Of a DNA stretch of 64,000 bases, positions 29,452 to 39,235 are shown one piece after another. The notes under the pieces were generated by a model. The model made no database searches, was not told the DNA's origin, and was given only the letters and a program-made list of their open reading frames with translations. Position numbers and translations under genes: made by a program. The DNA is taken from the NCBI GenBank assembly GCA_016183765.1, contig JACPEA010000011.1, positions 434,001 to 498,000 of the forward strand, in the 5' to 3' direction. Source of the stretch: Bacteroidota bacterium (GTDB taxonomy: Bacteria > Bacteroidota > Bacteroidia > Chitinophagales > Chitinophagaceae). Within the stretch, counting starts at the first letter, position 1; every line of letters begins with the position of its first letter.

Positions 29452-30669
29452 TTACATGCCTGACTTGGGATCAGGTACAGGGATCGGCGCTGTTTCATGT
29501 GTTTTGATCCTGCCGATGAGCAGGAAATAGATAATTACGATCATCGCGGCCAACGCAGGCACCAGCAATGCCACCGAAGAACCAAAACGATACCAGAGAA
29601 TACCGGCCAATGAGCTGGACAGCATCATGCAGATACTCTGAAAGCCCGCGAAAGTGCCAATGGCGGATGCGGTATCCCTGCTGCTTACCATGTTGGAGAT
29701 CCAGGCTTTTGCCACACCTTCCGTGGCGGCAGCATAGATCCCATATAGGATAAACAGGCCAAAAAACAGGTAGAGGTTGTTTGTTACAGACATACCCGCA
29801 TACATAAGGGCAAACAGGGTAAAGCCAATCAGGAGCATCGTTCTTAGGCCGATCTTATCAGCAATAATCCCCAATGGATAAGCGAATAGCGCATAGATCA
29901 GGTTATAAAAAATATAGACGCCAATAACCAGGGAATCATCATTCACCGATTCTTTTACTTTGAGCAATAAAAAAACATCGGAACTGTTGAACAGAGAAAA
30001 AAACAGTAACCCGATCACCACTTTTTTATAACCGGATGGACTTTGTTTCCAGTAAGTAAGGAATGAAAAGAACTTCACGGGTTTAGCTGCCGCTTTTTCA
30101 ACCATTCTTTTTTTATCCTTTAAAAACAGCGAAGTGCCGAGCGCCAGTATGCCGGGTATGAAAGCTACCAGGAATAATATCCGGTAATTACCCGGGTAGA
30201 AATACAGGTACAGCAGCGCCAGGGACGGACCAATAGCTGCACCCAAAGTATCAAGCGCACGATGAAAACCAAAGATCTGTCCTTTCGTGGCAGGGGTGGA
30301 TTCGTCCGACAGCATGGCATCCCTGGCGCCGGTTCTGATCCCTTTGCCCAGCCGGTCTGTGGCCCTGGCAAAAAACACCCATAGCGGAAACACAAACATG
30401 GCCATCATGGGTTTGGATATGGCACTGAACGCGTAGCCGATTTGTATGAAAGGGGTTCTTTTATGGGATCGGTCTGACAGCTGCCCGAAATACCCTTTGC
30501 TTAAACCCGTGGTGGCTTCGGCAATTCCTTCCAGTAATCCGATCAGTACAACAGAAAACCCGATGGAGGTAAGGTAGATGGGCATGATGGGATACAGCAT
30601 TTCACTGGCCACATCTGTGAACAGGCTCACGAAAGATAATATCCAGACGGTACGTGAGATCTTTTTCAT
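29452..30669 (-). CDS. Major facilitator superfamily transporter
   Basis: 405 residues with about twelve transmembrane segments. The N-terminal stretch SFVSLFTDVASEMLYPIMPIYL, split here as a motif, and GLLEGIAEATTGLSKGYFGQLSDRSHKR mark the MFS subgroup with a cytoplasmic GxLSDR loop between TM2 and TM3. This group includes putative drug or metabolite exporters; substrate unknown. It is oriented like the copper operon but ends upstream of the copper promoter, so a separate unit is likely. Confidence 0.88.
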   Translation of the reverse strand: MKKISRTVWILSFVSLFTDVASEMLYPIMPIYLTSIGFSVVLIGLLEGIAEATTGLSKGYFGQLSDRSHKRTPFIQIGYAFSAISKPMMAMFVFPLWVFFARATDRLGKGIRTGARDAMLSDESTPATKGQIFGFHRALDTLGAAIGPSLALLYLYFYPGNYRILFLVAFIPGILALGTSLFLKDKKRMVEKAAAKPVKFFSFLTYWKQSPSGYKKVVIGLLFFSLFNSSDVFLLLKVKESVNDDSLVIGVYIFYNLIYALFAYPLGIIADKIGLRTMLLIGFTLFALMYAGMSVTNNLYLFFGLFILYGIYAAATEGVAKAWISNMVSSRDTASAIGTFAGFQSICMMLSSSLAGILWYRFGSSVALLVPALAAMIVIIYFLLIGRIKTHETAPIPVPDPKSGM

Positions 30670-30706
30670 GTACCTAAAGTTATTATTATTTAACAGTTAA
30701 GCCTGC

Positions 30707-31954
30707 TTAAAACACTTCCCCTAAATTCATGAACAGACCATGTGATCCGCCCTGCCCGAAACCATAATCAAGGGCAATATTGGTGTTGGCGTGTTTGTTC
30801 AGTTTGATGCGGATACCTGCTCCATAACCGGGTCTTAACCCCTGTATGTTTTTGCCGGGTTGTTCCGAAACCGTTTGCATATTGGCAAATACCACTGCGC
30901 CGAGGAAGCCGTTCTCGGTAATGCCAAAACGGTATTCCGATTCAGCAAACAACCATTTATCGCCACGGAACCGGCCCTGTATATAACCGCGGCCCGTATT
31001 GCTGAAAACATCAGATGCGGTTGCCGGCAAATGCAGGTATGGCGGCCTGCCCTGCAATGTAAGTACATCATAGGTCCAGAAAGCCAGTATGTTTTTACTG
31101 TTCTTAGGGAAGCCGATATATTTCCTGGCATCAATGACCAGGTTTTGCCAATGTTGATTGCTTCCCATGCCGATTAGGTTATCCCGGTAAATTATATTGA
31201 GATAACTGCTTTTGGCAACAGGGTTCACAATGCTTTTTCGTGTGTCGTACAGCAGGTTCAGAGAAAGTCCTACTGAAGTAGCCGAAGGGGTAAAACCATA
31301 TTGGGTGAATCCTGTAAGAGGTTTGTTAAGTGTGGTGGTATCCGTGATGTTCCAGTGATGATCTATGACGATGCCCGGCCCCACATAAAAATTTGGGAAG
31401 ATCCGTCTTACGAGCGACTGGTGCATCTTCAGATAGGAATAATCCAGCAGGTCAAAACGCGCGAGGTCGCTGTTGGACCCCAGGCCAAAATCCTTCTGCG
31501 GATATTTGGCGTATGACCAGTTCGTATTCAGTATGTAATCATTGTTCCGAAACCAGATATTCGATACCAGCTGTCCGATGATTTGTTTATTTTGGGTGTA
31601 CTTCAGTTCACCTGAAATGGTAGATGCGTTGGTGAAATTGGTTTTGCCCGGTAATACCAGACTGGCATTGGCAGAAACAGCCAATCCGGTTGCGAGACTG
31701 TATTCTACAGCAGGAACAAAAGAAAAATGCGTGACTGCCTGGTTCTCATCATAGGCCCTTGTTTTATGGGGCATGAAAACCCGGTAAATACCATCTACAA
31801 AATCTACCATCGAATCTTTGCCGGGTTGCTTGTAAAAGGCAAGTGTAAAAATATTTTTCTTGTGTCTGGGCAGACCATCGTTTACCTGTGCGGTGATGGT
31901 AGAAAAAAAGCAACACAACAGGCTGGTAAAAAGAAGGGATTGTTTGGCTGGCAT
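30707..31954 (-). CDS. Omp85/BamA-type outer-membrane beta-barrel without POTRA domains
   Basis: 415 residues. A signal peptide (LLFTSLLCCFFSTITAQ) precedes a beta-rich chain with surface-antigen (PF01103-like) features: LLYDTRKSIVNPVAKSSY, RGYIQGRFRGDKWLFAESEYRF and GLRPGYGAGIRIKLNKH, close to the RGF/Y-type motifs of BamA barrels. There is no room for POTRA domains. Such short Omp85 barrels in Bacteroidota have unknown clients. MPAKQSLLF is chosen because it starts the signal peptide; an ATG 93 nt upstream gives an unlikely extension, and TTACTTTGC lies between them as a -7 candidate. Confidence 0.82.
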   Translation of the reverse strand: MPAKQSLLFTSLLCCFFSTITAQVNDGLPRHKKNIFTLAFYKQPGKDSMVDFVDGIYRVFMPHKTRAYDENQAVTHFSFVPAVEYSLATGLAVSANASLVLPGKTNFTNASTISGELKYTQNKQIIGQLVSNIWFRNNDYILNTNWSYAKYPQKDFGLGSNSDLARFDLLDYSYLKMHQSLVRRIFPNFYVGPGIVIDHHWNITDTTTLNKPLTGFTQYGFTPSATSVGLSLNLLYDTRKSIVNPVAKSSYLNIIYRDNLIGMGSNQHWQNLVIDARKYIGFPKNSKNILAFWTYDVLTLQGRPPYLHLPATASDVFSNTGRGYIQGRFRGDKWLFAESEYRFGITENGFLGAVVFANMQTVSEQPGKNIQGLRPGYGAGIRIKLNKHANTNIALDYGFGQGGSHGLFMNLGEVF

Positions 31955-32013
31955 GAAAAAAGGGTTCCGTTGCTGGCAACGAGGGTTCAGGAAAATGCAA
32001 AGTAACGGGTAGT

Positions 32014-33084
32014 TTATTTTTTCAGCAGGAATTTCTTTTTCAGCCATGCGCGTACCGGCTCATCATATAACTTTAAAGAGAACCAGGCAAGCAGTACAAA
32101 CAGTACGAACAATCCGATAGCGATGGGTATGATCTGTGCAGGTGCTGGTTTTTTTTCTGCAACCCAAAGGGTATAGATATAGATAAACGGGTAGTGGGTA
32201 ATATAAATGGGGTAAGAGATATCGCCGGAAAACTTACACAGTTTTGCCCAGTTACCACTGACACTGCCACCCGCACCTATGGCAACGATCAGGGGAAAGA
32301 TCAGGATGATACTTAAAGATTCATAGATGCCGTTGTGCCGGAAAGTAGGTAAAAAGAATACAATGATCAGTAACAGGGAACAGATCGGGAAAGCCATGGG
32401 CAGTCGGAATACCTTCCGGGAACGGAACAGTAACAATCCGGCAAAAAAGGGAAACATCATGCGTACCACCGCGATCCAGAAAGTGTTGTATCCCCATCCG
32501 GTGGCCAGGTCTCCGTGCCAGGTGGCCACATAAATCAGTACGGCGGCACTGGTGATGACGAGTGTCCACAATAGAAACCTGCCCGCCTTTCGTACCAGTG
32601 TAGCGTAGAGAATATTGCCAATGTATTCCTGCAGCAGCGACCAGAATGGACCGTTCAGCGGATGTGTTTCACCCCAGCCGCGGATATCGGGTCCGGGTAA
32701 TAAGGTCATGCCCATCAGCATGATGCCTGTCAACTGCAGCAGGTTCAGTTGCTGGTGGCCGGTAGTGAACGGATCGAACCAGAAACCAATGGTACCGATC
32801 AAGGCACCCATCACCACCATGGGATGCAGGCGTACCAGGCGGATCTTGAAGAATTCCCAGGTACTCATCTTGCCCCAACGGTCGTCATAGGCATAACCGA
32901 TCACGAATCCGGATAACAAAAAGAAAAAGTCTACCGCCAGGTAACCATGATGCATAGGATGGTTGGCGGGTACGGGATAATATGCTTCAAACAAATGGAA
33001 GATCACCACCAGGATAGCGGCCACGCCACGTAATCCATCGAGAATAAGGTAATGCGGTTTGGTGGCCGGAAGCGCAGAATGCAT
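32014..33084 (-). CDS. Acyltransferase 3 family membrane protein
   Basis: 356 residues with about ten transmembrane helices. The signatures are ILDGLRGVAAILVVIFHLFE with the catalytic His, and VDFFFLLSGFVIGYAYDDRW. These proteins O-acylate cell-surface sugars or other acceptors. Nothing in the neighbourhood identifies the acceptor; the downstream Omp85 barrel is co-oriented, 59 bp away, but has its own probable promoter. Confidence 0.9.
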   Translation of the reverse strand: MHSALPATKPHYLILDGLRGVAAILVVIFHLFEAYYPVPANHPMHHGYLAVDFFFLLSGFVIGYAYDDRWGKMSTWEFFKIRLVRLHPMVVMGALIGTIGFWFDPFTTGHQQLNLLQLTGIMLMGMTLLPGPDIRGWGETHPLNGPFWSLLQEYIGNILYATLVRKAGRFLLWTLVITSAAVLIYVATWHGDLATGWGYNTFWIAVVRMMFPFFAGLLLFRSRKVFRLPMAFPICSLLLIIVFFLPTFRHNGIYESLSIILIFPLIVAIGAGGSVSGNWAKLCKFSGDISYPIYITHYPFIYIYTLWVAEKKPAPAQIIPIAIGLFVLFVLLAWFSLKLYDEPVRAWLKKKFLLKK

Positions 33085-33177
33085 AACACAGTTAATTTAT
33101 CGCTTAAATGTAAGCAAAAGCACGCTGATGCATTAACAGGCCAAGTGTAAAAGAGATAAGCATGGATGGGAGGATTC

Positions 33178-34296
33178 TTACGACCTTTTTCGATAACTCA
33201 ACACCGCCCAGTAATTGATGACGATGGCAAAACCCAGCATGATCAGTATGGGTTGCCTGATGTCTGCCAACCCACTGCCTTTTAATACCACCCTCCGCAT
33301 CACTTCAATAAAATAGGCAACAGGATTGAAGCGGGTGACCCATTGTGCCCACTCGGGCATGCTATCAATACTGGTATAGAGTCCGCCCATGAGAATGAAG
33401 ATCATGAGCAGGAAAAAAGAGATCAGCATGGCCTGCTGCTGGTTTTCTGCGTAGGTGGATATGAGCAGACCCAGACCGAGAATGGCCAGCAGGTATATTG
33501 CCGCAAACAGGTAAATGGTAAGGTAGGACCCCAATGGAATGATGCCATATACCAGCCAGGCTACCGCGAAACCGATCGTAATGACCACCAGGCCCAATAT
33601 CCAGAAAGGAATGAGTTTGCCAAGAATGAAATGTGTTTTCCTGATGGGGGTTACATTGATCTGCTCAATGGTACCGATCTCCTTCTCCCTTACAATATTG
33701 ATGGCAGACAGGTTCAGACCGATCATGGTGATCAGTAACACCAGTATGCCGGGTACCATGAAGAAAGTATAATTCATTCTTGGGTTATACCAGTTGGATG
33801 ATGTGGTTTCTATCACGGGCAGATCGTTGAACCTGCCGGGTGTAAGTACCGATATCCTGAAATCATTGTTGAAATTCTGAACAATGCTTCTCAGGTAGGT
33901 GGCGCCCAGGTTGGCTTTTACGCCATTGATGGCGTTTACGGCAAGGAAAACCCTGGTTTCCTTCTGCGCATATAATTCAGATTCAAAACCACTGGGCAGT
34001 TCGAGGATCAGGTCGGCTCTGTCGTTATCAATGTTCTGCATGGCCTGGTTGAAATGACTGCTGTATGCTACCAGCCTGAAATAGTTGGAGGAGGTGATGG
34101 TATGGATGAGCCTGTTTGAACTGGGGCTATGATCCCGGTCTACAATGGCGATATTGATGTTCTTGATCTCATAATCTGCGGCCATGGGTAATAGGATGAG
34201 CTGAATGATGGGCAGGATGAATATGACCCGGATGATGGCCGGATCGCGGAAGATCTGTTTGAACTCTTTCTGTAAAATATATGCCAGTGGACTCAT
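33178..34296 (-). CDS. ABC-2 type permease (YbhR/YhhJ-like), last gene of the export operon
   Basis: 372 residues. One N-terminal transmembrane helix, a large periplasmic domain (about residues 45-180) and five C-terminal helices with NIVREKEIGTIEQINVTPI, typical of the ABC-2 family, are visible. It overlaps the preceding permease by 4 bp. The two permeases probably form a heterodimer driven by the two upstream ATPases, exporting a hydrophobic or cationic compound to the TolC-type channel. Confidence 0.92.
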   Translation of the reverse strand: MSPLAYILQKEFKQIFRDPAIIRVIFILPIIQLILLPMAADYEIKNINIAIVDRDHSPSSNRLIHTITSSNYFRLVAYSSHFNQAMQNIDNDRADLILELPSGFESELYAQKETRVFLAVNAINGVKANLGATYLRSIVQNFNNDFRISVLTPGRFNDLPVIETTSSNWYNPRMNYTFFMVPGILVLLITMIGLNLSAINIVREKEIGTIEQINVTPIRKTHFILGKLIPFWILGLVVITIGFAVAWLVYGIIPLGSYLTIYLFAAIYLLAILGLGLLISTYAENQQQAMLISFFLLMIFILMGGLYTSIDSMPEWAQWVTRFNPVAYFIEVMRRVVLKGSGLADIRQPILIMLGFAIVINYWAVLSYRKRS

Positions 34297-35399
34297 GACA
34301 ACCTGATTTTGAATTTTTTGATGGCCATGGTGAAAAAGAACAGCATCATGCCGGTCAGGATCAGTACTTCTTTCCAGATCAGGCTAAACCCAAGTCCCTT
34401 GATCATGACCGATTTTACGATGATGAAATACCACTTGGCAGGAATGATATTCGATATTACCCGCAGCGGTAAAGGCATGTTCTCAATAGGAAAAATAAAA
34501 CCGCTGAACATCACCGTTGGCAGGAGCATGACGATCAGTGAAATGAACATGGCCGCTTTCTGCGTATCCGTAACCGATGAGATCAGCAGCCCCAGCGCCA
34601 GCGATACCAGGATAAACAGGATACTGACCGCAAACAACAATGCCAGGCTTCCGTTTATGGGAACCTCCAGTACAAAATAACTCAGCAATAAAATGGTGAT
34701 GATGTTGATGATGGATAACAGCAGGTAAGGCACTGCTTTGGCCAGGATGATGATCAGAGGATTTACCGGTGATGCCAGCAGTATCTCCATATTGCCCAGC
34801 TCTTTTTCTCTTACAACCGTTAAGGAAGTCATCAGGGTACAGACCAGCAGCAGCACCATGGCCATTACTCCCGGCACAAAATTATAAGCACCCTTTAGCT
34901 GTGGGTTATACATCATGCGGGTCTCAACATTGATGGTATAAGGGATGCTGTTGGGCTGGTTGAGCTCTTTTTGAAAATCGGCCACAATGATGGATAAATA
35001 AGCGGTAAGCGTGGTGGCCACATTCGGATCGGTGGCATCTGAAATGATCTGTAAGCGGGAACTGTTCTGGGCAAGAATGGTTTTATCGAAATCTGGAGGT
35101 ATCACCAATGCCACTTTAATGGTGCCTTTCCGGAACATCTTTTCAATATCCGATGTCTGGGTGGTCTGATTGTAGGTCTCGAAATATTTGCTGGACTCAA
35201 TTTTCTGCACCAGTTTCATGGAAGCGGCACCATTCGATTGGTTAACGATGGTGATATGTGCATTTTTCACCTCATTGGATAGGGCGAAACCAAAGATCAC
35301 GATCTGCGCCATGGGCATGCCCAATAGGATCAGCAGCGTTTTCCTGTCACGGAAAATGTGATAGAACTCTTTGATGATGAAATGATAGAACTGCTTCAT
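34293..35399 (-). CDS. ABC-2 type permease (YbhS-like)
   Basis: 368 residues with the same architecture as the next gene: one helix, a periplasmic domain, then five helices with VVREKELGNMEILLASPVNP. The two permeases are paralogues, consistent with a heterodimeric YbhFSR-like exporter. It begins 1 bp after the second ATPase gene. Confidence 0.92.
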   Translation of the reverse strand: MKQFYHFIIKEFYHIFRDRKTLLILLGMPMAQIVIFGFALSNEVKNAHITIVNQSNGAASMKLVQKIESSKYFETYNQTTQTSDIEKMFRKGTIKVALVIPPDFDKTILAQNSSRLQIISDATDPNVATTLTAYLSIIVADFQKELNQPNSIPYTINVETRMMYNPQLKGAYNFVPGVMAMVLLLVCTLMTSLTVVREKELGNMEILLASPVNPLIIILAKAVPYLLLSIINIITILLLSYFVLEVPINGSLALLFAVSILFILVSLALGLLISSVTDTQKAAMFISLIVMLLPTVMFSGFIFPIENMPLPLRVISNIIPAKWYFIIVKSVMIKGLGFSLIWKEVLILTGMMLFFFTMAIKKFKIRLS

Positions 35400-35400
35400 G

Positions 35401-36141
35401 TTATTCAGATCTTTTGGCTTTTCTTGCTATCTGTAAAAAAACTTCGTCCATGCTGCCTGCCTGGAAAGAGCTTTTTAAATTTCCTGGTGTATCAAGCGCA
35501 TCTATCTGGCCGTCTACCATGATGGATACCCTGTCGCAATATTCTGCCTCATCCATATAGTGTGTGGTCACAAATACGGTAATACCCTTTGCCGCAGCAT
35601 CGTAGATCATGTTCCAGAAATCCCGCCTGGTAATGGGATCTACCCCGCCGGTGGGCTCGTCTAAGAAAACGATCTGTGGGTCATGAAAGATCGCTACGGA
35701 AAAAGCCAGTTTCTGTTTCCAGCCCAGGGGCAATTGTTTCACCAGCAGGTTGGCTTCTTTTTCCAGGGTAAGCTGTTCTAATAAGAGGGTGGTCTTACTG
35801 GTGATCAGTTCAGGTCGTATTCCATAAATGCCTGCATAAAACCTGATATTCTCTTTAATGGTAAGGTCTTCATACAATGAGAATTTCTGGCTCATGTAGC
35901 CAATATTCTTTTTAATGGATTCGTTCTCTTTGTATACATCAAATCCGGCAACCATGGCGCTGCCGCTGGTGGGCATCGACAGTCCGCACAGCATTTTCAT
36001 AGCCGTTGTTTTTCCGGCCCCATTGGCTCCGAGGAACCCGAAGATCTCACCTTTCTCCACTTCAAAACTGATGCCGTCAACGGCGGTGAAACCATTGAAT
36101 ATTTTGGTGAGGTTCTCTACTATGATGGCTTTACTGTTCAT
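35401..36141 (-). CDS. ABC transporter ATPase, YbhF C-half type
   Basis: 246 residues. Walker A is GANGAGKTT and Walker B is IVFLDEPTGGVD. The signature motif reads LPLGWKQ instead of LSGGxxQ. That replacement is also seen in the second half of YbhF-like tandem ATPases, so it is a family trait rather than decay. It probably pairs with the next ATPase, which has a canonical signature, giving one normal and one atypical nucleotide site. It overlaps that gene by 11 bp. Confidence 0.93.
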   Translation of the reverse strand: MNSKAIIVENLTKIFNGFTAVDGISFEVEKGEIFGFLGANGAGKTTAMKMLCGLSMPTSGSAMVAGFDVYKENESIKKNIGYMSQKFSLYEDLTIKENIRFYAGIYGIRPELITSKTTLLLEQLTLEKEANLLVKQLPLGWKQKLAFSVAIFHDPQIVFLDEPTGGVDPITRRDFWNMIYDAAAKGITVFVTTHYMDEAEYCDRVSIMVDGQIDALDTPGNLKSSFQAGSMDEVFLQIARKAKRSE

Positions 36142-37054
36142 GGTCTCGCATTAGGTCTATGAAAACGTCCTCAATACCCGGGTGGATCTTTCCGGCTTCA
36201 ACTTCTGCGGGGAAAACTGGCTCCGCTACGCCATGCCTGATCACCACATGGTGATATTCGCCAAAAGGATATACCTGTTCTGTAAAAGCCCACTGTTTAG
36301 CTTCCTGCAGCAGTGCATGCATATTATCGTTCCGTACCCGGTAGATGGTTTTCGGAAACTGTTCTGTGATATTCTCCGGGGTGTTGATGCCCAGTATGGT
36401 TCCTGCCTGTATCAGCGCCACTTTATCACAGAGGTTCGCTTCATCCATATAAGGGGTGGATACCAGGATGGTGATGCCTTCCTGTTTCAATGTTTTCAGC
36501 ATGTCCCAGAACTCTTTTCTCGATACCGCATCCACACCCGTAGTGGGCTCGTCCAGGAACAATACCGAAGGCCGGTGGATCAGTGCACAACTTAAAGCCA
36601 GTTTCTGTTTCATACCGCCAGATAATTTTCCGGCTCTCCTGTCCTTAAAAGGTTCTATCTGTGCATAAATGGCTTTGATGAGGTCATAGTTCTCTTCGAT
36701 GGTTGTTTCAAAGATGCTGGCGAAAAATTGCAGGTTTTCCTGAACGGTGAGGTCCGTGTATAGAGAAAAACGACCTGGCATATACCCGATCCTTTTCCTG
36801 ATAGTTTTATAATCGGCTATTACATCAAACCCATCTACCATTGCCTGCCCCTTATCAAATAAGAGGAGCGAGGTCAGTATCCTGAATAAGGTTGTTTTAC
36901 CTGCTCCATCGGGGCCGATCAAACCGAACAATGAACCTCTCTCTACTTCGAAGCTGATATTGTCCAGGGCCTTTACTACGGTCTTACCCGTTGTATAGGA
37001 TTTGCTTACCGATGAAACAACAATGGCCGGTTGCTCAGAAACGAACTTCTCCAT
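36131..37054 (-). CDS. ABC transporter ATPase, YbhF N-half type
   Basis: 307 residues. Walker A is GPDGAGKTT, the signature LSGGMKQKLAL is canonical and Walker B is VLFLDEPTTGVD. A C-terminal extension of about 60 residues follows the nucleotide-binding domain. Together with the preceding entry it forms a split version of the E. coli YbhF tandem ATPase. Its start overlaps the HlyD gene by 20 bp. Confidence 0.93.
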   Translation of the reverse strand: MEKFVSEQPAIVVSSVSKSYTTGKTVVKALDNISFEVERGSLFGLIGPDGAGKTTLFRILTSLLLFDKGQAMVDGFDVIADYKTIRKRIGYMPGRFSLYTDLTVQENLQFFASIFETTIEENYDLIKAIYAQIEPFKDRRAGKLSGGMKQKLALSCALIHRPSVLFLDEPTTGVDAVSRKEFWDMLKTLKQEGITILVSTPYMDEANLCDKVALIQAGTILGINTPENITEQFPKTIYRVRNDNMHALLQEAKQWAFTEQVYPFGEYHHVVIRHGVAEPVFPAEVEAGKIHPGIEDVFIDLMRDHEQ

Positions 37055-37964
37055 ACATACCTATTTTGATGTCACCATCATTTTTTACCAGCAGTTTTAC
37101 TGCATACACCAGGTTGGCCCTTTCTTCTTTAGTCTGGATGGTCTTGGGCGTGAACTCGGCTTTTGAAGCGATCGCCGATACGGTGCCTGCATATTCTTTA
37201 TAGGAGCGCTTGCCCCTGTCAATGAACACTTTCAGTTGCTGTCCGATCCTGACCATCGGTAATTGATCGCCGGTGATATACATGCGTAAGGTCAGCTCCT
37301 GCACATTGGCGATCTTGTACAGGGGTTTCCCGGCAGCTGTCATTTCGCCTTCTCTGGCATAAGTGGTCAGCACGGTTCCGGTTACCGGATTGTGAACGCG
37401 GGTCTTGCCAATGAGGTCTTCTACCTGGTCTATTTTCTTTTGTACCGGGTCCAGTTCGCTTAATACCGCTTTGTTCTGATTATTTACGTTGGCAACCTGC
37501 ACATTCACCTGTTGTTGGGTCACTTTGATCTGTTTGTTCGCCGATTCTATCTGGAAATTGATATCGTCCAGTTGTTTCCTGGTGGCCGCATCGCTTTTCA
37601 ACAGGTTCTCTATCCGTTCTTTTTCAAACAACAGGTTCTTTAACTGTGTCTGCTGCACCTGTATCTGGTTATTCAGCAAAGCCACCTGTGGCGATACATC
37701 TGTCGTTTTTTCTTTGATGGATGAAACAGTGGCATTCAGTTGCGCACGCTGCAGGATATAACCGGCAGAGTCAAGATAGGCCACTACCTGGTCCTTCGTA
37801 AGGCTATCGCCTTCGTTCACAGGAAATGCCAGCAGTTTGCCGGGAACTTCAGCAGAAACGATGACTTCTTCCGACTCGAACACGCCTTGTGCATCAAATG
37901 CAGAATCGGAATTTCCGCAGCTGAAGAGTGCCGGCAGTATTGCCGCAAGTAGGTACTTTTTCAT
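37035..37964 (-). CDS. HlyD-family membrane fusion lipoprotein
   Basis: 309 residues with a lipoprotein signal (AILPALFSC, Cys16). The barrel-sandwich half-motifs (ESEEVIVSAEVPGKLLAFPV and NPVTGTVLTTYAREGEM) flank a long coiled-coil hairpin at about residues 80-190. It bridges the inner-membrane ABC exporter and the outer-membrane TolC-like channel, like E. coli YbhG. It starts 4 bp after the TolC gene. Confidence 0.92.
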   Translation of the reverse strand: MKKYLLAAILPALFSCGNSDSAFDAQGVFESEEVIVSAEVPGKLLAFPVNEGDSLTKDQVVAYLDSAGYILQRAQLNATVSSIKEKTTDVSPQVALLNNQIQVQQTQLKNLLFEKERIENLLKSDAATRKQLDDINFQIESANKQIKVTQQQVNVQVANVNNQNKAVLSELDPVQKKIDQVEDLIGKTRVHNPVTGTVLTTYAREGEMTAAGKPLYKIANVQELTLRMYITGDQLPMVRIGQQLKVFIDRGKRSYKEYAGTVSAIASKAEFTPKTIQTKEERANLVYAVKLLVKNDGDIKIGMYGEVRF

Positions 37965-37968
37965 GTAT

Positions 37969-39228
37969 TTATATTTTCCCTTTTAATAATTGGTATACCA
38001 GTTTGGCCTGCACCAGTTGTATCTGGTGTTGTATCAGTGTTTGCCCGGCCAGGTCAGATTCGTTCACTTCTTTCAGGTAATCGTTGGTGCTGATGACACC
38101 GTTGGTAAGCTGTGCCAGCGAAGTATTTTTGATCTGCTCCCTGAGGGAAAGCATTTCCTTGTCCGACACGATCAGTTTTTCCAGTTTGCCGATCTCATCC
38201 AACTGTTGTTGTAACTGGATATTGGTGTTGAGCAGATAGGTCTCTTTTTGGTTTTTGATGAGACCGGTCTGTTGCTGTAATATGCTTTTCTCTTTTTTCG
38301 CTGTATAGAAACCGCCCAGCGACCATTGCAGTTTGATACCGGTGAGCGAGAACCAGGTAAATTCATTTTTCAGCATGTTCAGCCCGGGTTTTCCGTAACC
38401 GCCCTGTACAAAAGCGCCCATCCTGGGTTTGGTTCTGGCGTCTATCAATCCTGTCTGTTTGTCAATACTGTTCATCTGCGCATCAAACAGAGAGATCTCC
38501 GGTCTTGTCACTTCTTTAGTGTCATCCAGCGGTTTCGGCGGCTCCGGTAACAGGAACACGGCAGAGTCGCCAAGCTTTTGTCCGCTCAGCAGCTCCAGCG
38601 CATGGTGCAGCGATCTTTTTGCCGAAAGGATCTCTTCGGATCGCTGGGTGTTTTTTAAAACCTGCGCTTTTACCTGCAATACATTGTTCTTAAAGACGAC
38701 CCCGTTCTTATACAGGGCCTCTGCTTTCTGTAGACCATTGTTCAGGTCGGCAGCTACATAGTTCAGCTGGGTCAACAAAGCATCGGTATAGAGCATACTG
38801 CAATAGATCTGTGTTACCCGTTCCCTGAGTTTGTATAGCTCTACTTCGTTTTTCAACAGGTCTACCTGGAGTGATGATTGCGAGAGCTCCCTGGTTTTTT
38901 TGTTCAGCCCGCCATCGTACAGGGTCTGCTGTATCTCTGCAGTGGCTTTGTACTGGTCTTTGGAGAGCGGGTCTATCCTGAACAGGTTGTTCGGGACGCT
39001 GATACCCGTTACATCCGACTGGTAGGTAGCCTGTCCGTTAATGGTCACCTGCGGCAGCAACAGTGTTTTGATATTCTCCACGTTCAGCGCCTCGGTACGT
39101 TTCAATAACTGGTTCTGGTGAATGAGCGGGTAATTGCTGAGACTCAACTCCTGGATCTTTTCCAGCGTATAGGTCTGTGAAAAACCTATTTTCGAAACCA
39201 GCAGAAAAAACAGTAGGGTGTAACGCAT
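37969..39228 (-). CDS. TolC-family outer-membrane efflux protein
   Basis: 419 residues with a signal peptide and two repeats of long amphipathic helices typical of outer-membrane efflux proteins (TYLEKIQELSLSNYPLI-like start; ISLFDAQMNSIDKQTGL in the second half). It forms the exit channel of the exporter. Second gene of the operon, 7 bp after tetR. Confidence 0.92.
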   Translation of the reverse strand: MRYTLLFFLLVSKIGFSQTYTLEKIQELSLSNYPLIHQNQLLKRTEALNVENIKTLLLPQVTINGQATYQSDVTGISVPNNLFRIDPLSKDQYKATAEIQQTLYDGGLNKKTRELSQSSLQVDLLKNEVELYKLRERVTQIYCSMLYTDALLTQLNYVAADLNNGLQKAEALYKNGVVFKNNVLQVKAQVLKNTQRSEEILSAKRSLHHALELLSGQKLGDSAVFLLPEPPKPLDDTKEVTRPEISLFDAQMNSIDKQTGLIDARTKPRMGAFVQGGYGKPGLNMLKNEFTWFSLTGIKLQWSLGGFYTAKKEKSILQQQTGLIKNQKETYLLNTNIQLQQQLDEIGKLEKLIVSDKEMLSLREQIKNTSLAQLTNGVISTNDYLKEVNESDLAGQTLIQHQIQLVQAKLVYQLLKGKI

Positions 39229-39235
39229 GACTGGT

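Noticed and set aside
35401-36141. Loss-of-function reading of the LPLGWKQ signature in the second ATPase
   Set aside because: The same replacement is normal in the second half of YbhF-like tandem ATPases, so it is not decay.
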